From contig DKMQ01000023.1 of NCBI GenBank assembly GCA_002470565.1, forward strand, positions 1 through 10,233: DNA of 10,233 nucleotides, given 5' to 3'. Shown in pieces: positions 5,204-10,233 of the stretch (positions within the stretch are counted from its first letter, which is position 1; each line of letters begins with the position of its first letter). A model generated the notes under the pieces. It searched no databases. It saw only the letters and a program-made list of their open reading frames with translations, and had not been told where the DNA came from. The DNA comes from Oceanospirillaceae bacterium UBA7410. GTDB taxonomy: Bacteria > Pseudomonadota > Gammaproteobacteria > Pseudomonadales > Balneatricaceae. The translations under genes were made by a program, and so were the position numbers.

Positions 5204-6190
5204 ATGTTAGCCAAGCTCCAACAGCTACAAACCAAGGTGACCTTTGCGAGCCTATATAAATTTTATGATTCAGCAGCCAAAGCCATAGCACTGCCATGTG
5301 TGGGCATTGTTATGTTTATCTTTATTTGGCAAATAACTGCAAGCAACATCGTCACTTCACTGGGCCAGTTCCCTGGGCCAGGGGATGTTTGGAATCAGTC
5401 AAAAGTGCTTGTTACCGAGCATTATCAAGAACGCGAGAAAGCGCAGGTATTTTATGAGCGCCAAGAAGTACGTAACAGCAAAAAACTAGCCAACAACCCT
5501 GAAGCCGTTGTAAAGATTCGTCAGTATACGGGTCAAGCCACGTATTTTGACAAAATTGTAACTAGCCTGTACACCGTCGCTTTTGGATTTCTAATTGCTA
5601 CCTTAGTGGCCATCCCCTTAGGGATCGCCTGCGGACTCAGCGACAAAATTTATCGCGCTGTGAACCCTATTATTCAAGTGTTCAAGCCTGTGTCGCCACT
5701 AGCTTGGCTACCCCTGGTCACCATCGTGGTATCGGCCACTTATACCAGCTCCGATCCCTATTTTGAAAAAGCCTTTGTGACCTCGGCAGTCACCGTTGCC
5801 CTTTGCTGCCTGTGGCCTACAGTAGTTAATACGATTGTGGGCGTGGCTAGTATTGACCGCGACCTCATTGACGTGAGTCGAGTGTTGCGCCTATCAACTT
5901 TAACGCATATCAAATCCATTGTGATCCCCTCAGCTTTGCCCTTAATTTTTACCGGGTTGCGACTGTCTTTGGCGACCGGCTGGATGGTGCTCATAGCGGC
6001 AGAAATGCTAGCGCAAAATCCTGGACTGGGAAAATTTATCTGGGACGAATTTCAAAATGGATCCTCTAGTTCACTGAGCAGAATTATGGTGGCAGTCATC
6101 ACCATTGGCATCATTGGATTCATTCTTGATCATCTGATGTTGATGATACAAAAACGTTTTAGCTGGAATAAACAGGCCACCTTACGTTAA
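5204..6190 (+). CDS. nrtB: Nitrate ABC transporter, permease
   Basis: Inner-membrane permease of the NrtB/SsuC type, 328 residues. Hydrophobic segments are near 28-46, 119-145, 155-180, 190-214, 240-270 and 293-316. The cytoplasmic coupling loop lies at about 213-254 (DRDLIDVSRVLRLS, then IVIPSALPLIFTGLRL), a degenerate EAA motif as usual in this branch; 'AAEMLAQNPGLGKFIWDEF' follows in two blocks at 265-283. I chose ATG 5204, which has AAAAGGAA (5186-5193) ten bases upstream. A TTG at 5144 is in frame, but it lies inside the intercistronic hairpin and touches its own AAGG, so it is unlikely. A charged stretch of about 45 residues (70-115) after the first helix makes the protein longer than cyanobacterial NrtB of about 275-280 residues. 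The nrtD gene follows after 46 bases. Confidence 0.93.
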   Translation: MLAKLQQLQTKVTFASLYKFYDSAAKAIALPCVGIVMFIFIWQITASNIVTSLGQFPGPGDVWNQSKVLVTEHYQEREKAQVFYERQEVRNSKKLANNPEAVVKIRQYTGQATYFDKIVTSLYTVAFGFLIATLVAIPLGIACGLSDKIYRAVNPIIQVFKPVSPLAWLPLVTIVVSATYTSSDPYFEKAFVTSAVTVALCCLWPTVVNTIVGVASIDRDLIDVSRVLRLSTLTHIKSIVIPSALPLIFTGLRLSLATGWMVLIAAEMLAQNPGLGKFIWDEFQNGSSSSLSRIMVAVITIGIIGFILDHLMLMIQKRFSWNKQATLR

Positions 6191-6236
6191 ACCCTCACAC
6201 GTTTTAAAACCCATACATCGACACTAGGATATTATT

Positions 6237-7040
6237 ATGCAAAACCGCTATCTGGAAATCAGCCAAGTCAGTATCGATTTCCCTACCGATGGGGAACCCT
6301 ACCGTGCCCTACAGAATGTCACCATGTCAATTCAAAAGGGCGAGTTTATCTCCCTTATTGGCCATTCGGGTTGTGGCAAATCAACCGTGCTGAATATTAT
6401 TGCTGGGCTCCACCAGGCCACCGAAGGCGGCATTATCCTAGAGGGCCGAGAAGTCAACGAACCAGGGCCAGACAGAGCTGTGGTATTTCAAAATCATGCA
6501 CTACTTCCATGGCTAACAGTTTACAAAAATGTTGAACTGGCGGTGAAGTCGGTCTTCAAGGGCACCAAAACTAAAGCTGAAATTGGCGCTTGGGTTGAAC
6601 ACAATCTAGAGCTAGTGAATATGACCCATGCACTTCATAAACTGCCTGGAGAAATTTCTGGGGGCATGAAACAACGTGTTGGCATTGCTCGATGCCTTGC
6701 GATGCAACCCAAAGTGTTACTGATGGACGAACCCTTTGGTGCACTGGACGCATTAACGCGGGCCCATCTCCAAGATTCCCTCATGGAAATTCAAGCCCAA
6801 CTAGGCAGCACCGTAGTGATGATTACCCACGATGTAGACGAAGCGGTGCTGTTATCTGATCGCATTGTGATGATGAGTAATGGCCCAGCGGCCTCCATTG
6901 GTGAAATATTACACGTTGATTTAGAACGGCCCAGAAATCGAGTAGCACTGGCTGAGGATGCAGATTTTAATGCCTACCGCCAGCAAGTGCTCCGGTTTCT
7001 CTACGAAAAACAGAAGCATCCAGCCACCACCGCAGCCTAA
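6237..7040 (+). CDS. nrtD: Nitrate ABC transporter, ATP-binding subunit
   Basis: ATPase that drives nitrate uptake, 267 residues, on the cytoplasmic face of NrtB. All ABC motifs are intact: Walker [10 protein letters not shown] (42-50), Q-loop Q85, signature SGGMKQR (141-147), Walker B VLLMDEP (160-166, catalytic E165), D-loop GALDAL (168-173) and switch H198 in MITHDVDEA. The length fits the single-domain NrtD form; there is no NrtA-like C-terminal domain as in cyanobacterial NrtC, so nitrate-dependent inhibition through that domain is not expected. AGGA lies seven bases before the ATG. The gene follows nrtB by 46 bases and precedes nirB by 33. SsuB and TauB are close relatives, but the operon points to nitrate. 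Names in use for the proteobacterial form include nrtC, ntrD and nasD. Confidence 0.94.
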   Translation: MQNRYLEISQVSIDFPTDGEPYRALQNVTMSIQKGEFISLIGHSGCGKSTVLNIIAGLHQATEGGIILEGREVNEPGPDRAVVFQNHALLPWLTVYKNVELAVKSVFKGTKTKAEIGAWVEHNLELVNMTHALHKLPGEISGGMKQRVGIARCLAMQPKVLLMDEPFGALDALTRAHLQDSLMEIQAQLGSTVVMITHDVDEAVLLSDRIVMMSNGPAASIGEILHVDLERPRNRVALAEDADFNAYRQQVLRFLYEKQKHPATTAA

Positions 7041-7073
7041 TAACCTAACACGCCTTTTAAGGATAGAAAAATC

Positions 7074-9599
7074 ATGTTGAAAGTAGTAATCATTGGAAAT
7101 GGTATGGTCGGCCATCATTATGTTGAGCAGTTAGCAGCCTCGCCAGTGGCAGCGAAAATCACCGTCATTGGCGGTGAAGCACGTCCTGCATACGATAGGG
7201 TGCATCTATCTGACTACTTTGCTGGAAGCACGCCTGAGGATCTTGCCCTCACCACCAAAGAGCACTACCTAGACATGGGTGTAGATGCACATTTTGGCGA
7301 TATGGTGGCCCACATAGACCGTCATAATAAGATAGTCATCACCGAAAGTGGGCAAGCATACAGCTATGACAAACTAGTATTGGCCACTGGATCCTATCCT
7401 TTTGTGCCTCCCGTTGAAGGCAATAATCTGCCACAGTGTACAGTGTATCGTACTATTGACGACCTAGGCATGATTCAAACCCAAGCCAACAACGCCAAGG
7501 TTGGAGTGGTTGTTGGGGGCGGACTATTGGGGCTTGAAGCTGCCAACGCAGTGCAAAACCTTGGCCTTGAAACCCATGTTGTCGAGTTTGCCCCAGGGCT
7601 CATGGGTGTGCAATTGGATGCGGGTGGCAGCAGCATGTTGCGCCGAAAAATTGAAGCTTTGGGGGTCAAGGTACACACTAGTAAAGCCACTGAGGTCATC
7701 GAAACTAACAGTGAAGGCGAAGGCCGAATAGTCATGCATTTTGCCGACGGTGGTTCATTAGCCACGGATATGATTGTATTTTCAGCTGGCATTCGCCCTT
7801 ACGATCAACTCGCTCGTGACTGCGGATTAGTCGTTGGACAGCGTGGTGGCATTACTATAGACCAGTATTGTAAAACTAGCGACTCATCGATTTTTGCCAT
7901 AGGTGAGTGCGCATTATTTGAAAATAAAATATATGGCTTAGTAGCTCCAGGCTACCGCATGGCAGAAGCCGCGGCTAGTCAATTAGGTAGTGAAAGCGTT
8001 TCCTTCCAAGGCGCCGACATGAGCACTAAACTTAAGTTACTAGGGGTGGATGTAGGCTCCATTGGTGACGCCCACGGAAGAGAACAAGGTTCGGTTGCCT
8101 ACACATTTAGTGACGAACGCATCGACGTATATAAGCGCTTAATTGTAAGCGCCGATGGCAAAAGTTTACTTGGGGCTGTGTTAGTTGGAGACTGCTGTGA
8201 GTACGATACCTTGCTACAGTATTTTTTAAATGGCATTGATCTACCCTCTGATCCAGAATCCCTTATTCTGCCTGCTAACGCCGGTGGCTCACCGGCACTG
8301 GGCTCTAGCGCACTGCCTCTGACTGCCACCATATGCTCATGCCACAATGTCAGCAAAGGCGATATTGTAGCCACTATGGATGCCGGCTTTTGCTCACTAG
8401 GTGAAGTAAAGTCTGAAACTTCGGCCGCCAGTGGCTGTGGTGGCTGTGCAGCCTTATTAAAGAATGTTGTTGACGACGAAATGGAAGCACGGGGTTTGGA
8501 CGTTGATACAGCGATGTGTGAACACTTTAATTTCACCCGACAAGAAATGTTTCACATAATCAAAGTGGAAACCATCAAAAGCTTCGAAGACTTGCTACAT
8601 AAACATGGCACTGGCCGTGGCTGTGAAGTCTGTAAACCGACTGCAGGTTCAATTTTAGCGTCGTTGTGGAATGACTACGTGCTGGAAGAAAAACATGTGG
8701 GCCTTCAAGATACCAATGACACCTTTCTTGCGAATATGCAAAATAACGGTACCTATTCAGTGGTGCCCCGTATTGCCGGAGGTGAGATCACCCCCGATAA
8801 ATTAATTGTGTTAGGGCAGGTAGCACAAAAATACCAGCTCTATACAAAAATTACAGGTGGCCAGCGTATCGATTTGTTTGGCGCTCGCTTGCAGCATCTT
8901 CCTGCCATTTGGCAAGAGCTAATCGAAGCAGGGTTTGAAACGGGGCATGCCTACGGTAAAGCACTTCGTACAGTTAAGTCTTGTGTGGGCAGTACCTGGT
9001 GCCGATATGGTGTGCAAGACAGTGTTGCCATGGCCTTGTACGTTGAAAATCGCTACAAAGGCCTGAGATCGCCACATAAATTAAAATCTGGCGTGTCAGG
9101 ATGCACCCGTGAGTGCGCCGAAGCGCAGTCTAAAGACTTTGGCATTATCGCCACCGAAAATGGTTGGAATTTGTATGTAGGTGGCAATGGTGGCATGAAA
9201 CCGCGCCATGCTGAACTATTTGCCACCGACCTTGACGACAAAACTCTGATTAAATATATCGATCGCTTTCTCATGTTTTATGTACGCACCGCCGACCGAC
9301 TTCAGCGCACCTCTGTGTGGATGGACAATCTAGAGGGTGGTCTAGACTACTTAAAGCAGGTTGTTATTGAAGATTCATTGGGCATCTGCAACGATCTAGA
9401 AGCACAAATGGACGCTGTTGTTGGCAGCTATCAGTGCGAATGGAAGACCACCATCGAAGACCCAGAAAAACTCAAACGCTTCCGCCAGTTTGTTAATTCC
9501 GAAGCCCAAGACAAAGCCATTATATTTGTTGAAGAGCGTGGTCAGTTGCGCCCAGCTAAAGAAGAAGAGCTCCAAAAAATTTCAGCCACGCTAGACTAG
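7074..9599 (+). CDS. nirB: NADH-dependent nitrite reductase, large subunit
   Basis: Reduces nitrite to ammonium with electrons from NADH in the cytoplasm. At 841 residues it matches E. coli NirB (847). Domains in order: FAD-binding Rossmann fold (IGNGMVG, glycines 8, 10 and 13); NAD(H)-binding fold (glycines 148, 150 and 153); BFD-like [2Fe-2S] site with C421, C423, C455 and C458; a second small domain ending GCEVCKP (C517, C520); and the C-terminal siroheme/[4Fe-4S] reductase domain, with cluster cysteines C637 and C643 (C-X5-C) and C677 and C681 (C-X3-C). All key residues are present, so the enzyme should be active. AAGGA lies ten bases before the ATG. It sits 33 bases after nrtD and 10 before nirD, and the nearby transporter and NasA point to assimilation rather than nitrite detoxification. 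Confidence 0.97.
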   Translation: MLKVVIIGNGMVGHHYVEQLAASPVAAKITVIGGEARPAYDRVHLSDYFAGSTPEDLALTTKEHYLDMGVDAHFGDMVAHIDRHNKIVITESGQAYSYDKLVLATGSYPFVPPVEGNNLPQCTVYRTIDDLGMIQTQANNAKVGVVVGGGLLGLEAANAVQNLGLETHVVEFAPGLMGVQLDAGGSSMLRRKIEALGVKVHTSKATEVIETNSEGEGRIVMHFADGGSLATDMIVFSAGIRPYDQLARDCGLVVGQRGGITIDQYCKTSDSSIFAIGECALFENKIYGLVAPGYRMAEAAASQLGSESVSFQGADMSTKLKLLGVDVGSIGDAHGREQGSVAYTFSDERIDVYKRLIVSADGKSLLGAVLVGDCCEYDTLLQYFLNGIDLPSDPESLILPANAGGSPALGSSALPLTATICSCHNVSKGDIVATMDAGFCSLGEVKSETSAASGCGGCAALLKNVVDDEMEARGLDVDTAMCEHFNFTRQEMFHIIKVETIKSFEDLLHKHGTGRGCEVCKPTAGSILASLWNDYVLEEKHVGLQDTNDTFLANMQNNGTYSVVPRIAGGEITPDKLIVLGQVAQKYQLYTKITGGQRIDLFGARLQHLPAIWQELIEAGFETGHAYGKALRTVKSCVGSTWCRYGVQDSVAMALYVENRYKGLRSPHKLKSGVSGCTRECAEAQSKDFGIIATENGWNLYVGGNGGMKPRHAELFATDLDDKTLIKYIDRFLMFYVRTADRLQRTSVWMDNLEGGLDYLKQVVIEDSLGICNDLEAQMDAVVGSYQCEWKTTIEDPEKLKRFRQFVNSEAQDKAIIFVEERGQLRPAKEEELQKISATLD

Positions 9600-9609
9600 G
9601 AATAGACCC

Positions 9610-9954
9610 ATGAGTCTTAATATGAAAGATCAACATATCAGCATCTGTCGCCAAAATGACTTAATTCCCAACTCTGGAATCTGCGCAGAATTCGCAGGCA
9701 AACAAGTGGCTTTATTTTATCTGCCCAATGAAAGCCCCGCTATTTACGCCATTGGAAACTGGGACCCAATTGGCAAAGCCAATGTTTTATCACGTGGCAT
9801 AGTGGGTGATATTAATGGCCAGCTAGTGGTTTCGTCTCCATTATACAAACAGCATTTTGATTTAATCACAGGTAGGTGTATTGAACACAGTGACGTGAAG
9901 GTTCCAGTCTATGTCGTTGAGCTTGTGGACGATTATGTGCTAATAAATCAATGA
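9610..9954 (+). CDS. nirD: NADH-dependent nitrite reductase, small subunit
   Basis: Small partner of NirB, 114 residues (E. coli NirD 108), with a Rieske-type beta fold. The Cys-His pairs that hold a [2Fe-2S] cluster in true Rieske proteins are missing: the first loop reads IGNWDPIGKANVLSRG (48-63) and the second VVSSPLYKQHFDLITGRC (78-95). This loss is normal for NirD, which is thought to have a structural rather than redox role. The start ATG has AGGA (9598-9601 region) about eight bases upstream, overlapping the nirB stop. The ten-base gaps on both sides suggest translational coupling of nirB, nirD and nasA. Confidence 0.95.
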   Translation: MSLNMKDQHISICRQNDLIPNSGICAEFAGKQVALFYLPNESPAIYAIGNWDPIGKANVLSRGIVGDINGQLVVSSPLYKQHFDLITGRCIEHSDVKVPVYVVELVDDYVLINQ

Positions 9955-9964
9955 GTTTTTAGAC

Positions 9965-10233
9965 ATGAACCAAACGTTAATTGCTACCACTGGCAAGGTT
10001 ATAAAAACCACCTGCCCATATTGCGGGGTAGGCTGTGGAGTAAGTGCCACTGTTGAAAACAATCGTGTGAAAAGCGTTGTTGGAGATCCGTTACATCCAG
10101 CAAATTTTGGCAAACTTTGCATCAAAGGCACTGCACTGCATGACACCATGAGCGAGCACGGGCGACTATTGCACCCCAGCATAGATGGGGTCAATGTAGA
10201 CTGGCCCACGGCCATTAATACAGTGGCAGAAAA
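9965..10233 (+). CDS. nasA: Assimilatory nitrate reductase catalytic subunit, N-terminal part
   Basis: The first 89 codons are in the window, open to the right edge. The product reduces nitrate to nitrite in the cytoplasm with a bis-MGD molybdenum cofactor. The N-terminal [4Fe-4S] domain is plain: C17, C20, C24 (TCPYCGVGC) and C52 in GKLCIKG, with K54 the conserved lysine between cluster and cofactor. No signal peptide or twin-arginine motif precedes the cluster, which separates it from periplasmic NapA and fits NasA/NarB. Formate dehydrogenase alpha subunits share this opening, but the nirBD context favours nitrate reductase. The ribosome site is weak (GAG about nine bases upstream), and the start is ten bases after the nirD stop, so translation is probably coupled. 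The remaining domains and any later genes lie outside the window. Confidence 0.92.
   Translation, partial: MNQTLIATTGKVIKTTCPYCGVGCGVSATVENNRVKSVVGDPLHPANFGKLCIKGTALHDTMSEHGRLLHPSIDGVNVDWPTAINTVAE

Noticed and set aside
8099..8536. Reverse-strand open frame of 145 codons inside nirB
   Set aside because: It is antisense to the conserved BFD-like region of nirB, has low-complexity Ser/Pro-rich content and no family character.

Overview
The window looks like a chromosome segment from a gammaproteobacterium, probably marine (Alteromonadales, Oceanospirillales or similar). This rests on protein character, moderate base composition and the gene order of the nitrate operon. The genus cannot be settled by eye. 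The window joins two unrelated loci, separated by a decayed stretch of about 700 bases.

Left part (1-3007): three genes run leftward in the order lysR-type regulator, GNAT N-acetyltransferase of the phosphinothricin/methionine-sulfone type, and an MFS transporter cut by the window edge. Divergent from the regulator is a TauD-family Fe(II)/2-oxoglutarate dioxygenase. The divergent layout suggests the LysR protein controls the dioxygenase and perhaps its own operon. The dioxygenase keeps the metal and sulfonate-type anchor residues, but its amine-contact pocket differs from E. coli TauD, so taurine should not be assumed as substrate.

Middle (3008-3715): no intact gene. The left half holds a frameshifted remnant of an unrecognised protein (3040-3331). 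The right half is the control region of the nitrate operon: a CGCAC-N7-GTGCG dyad resembling an NtrC site, a near-consensus sigma-54 promoter (3570-3585), and a leader of about 120 nt. The leader carries a hairpin with an A1/G4 hexaloop, as ANTAR antiterminators (NasR/NasT) bind, and a strong intrinsic terminator 27 bases before nrtA. Lower hairpin stem and terminator share bases 3647-3649, so the two structures exclude each other in part.

Right part (3716-10233): a rightward assimilatory nitrate operon, nrtA (periplasmic binding protein), nrtB (permease), nrtD (ATPase), nirB and nirD (NADH nitrite reductase), and the first 89 codons of nasA (molybdopterin nitrate reductase). Nitrate is imported by NrtABD, reduced to nitrite by NasA and to ammonium by NirBD. 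A GNRA-capped hairpin between nrtA and nrtB may set the ratio of binding protein to permease. The operon is conventional. The most informative part is its leader, which appears to combine sigma-54/NtrC nitrogen control with nitrate-responsive antitermination. No novel multi-gene system was found.
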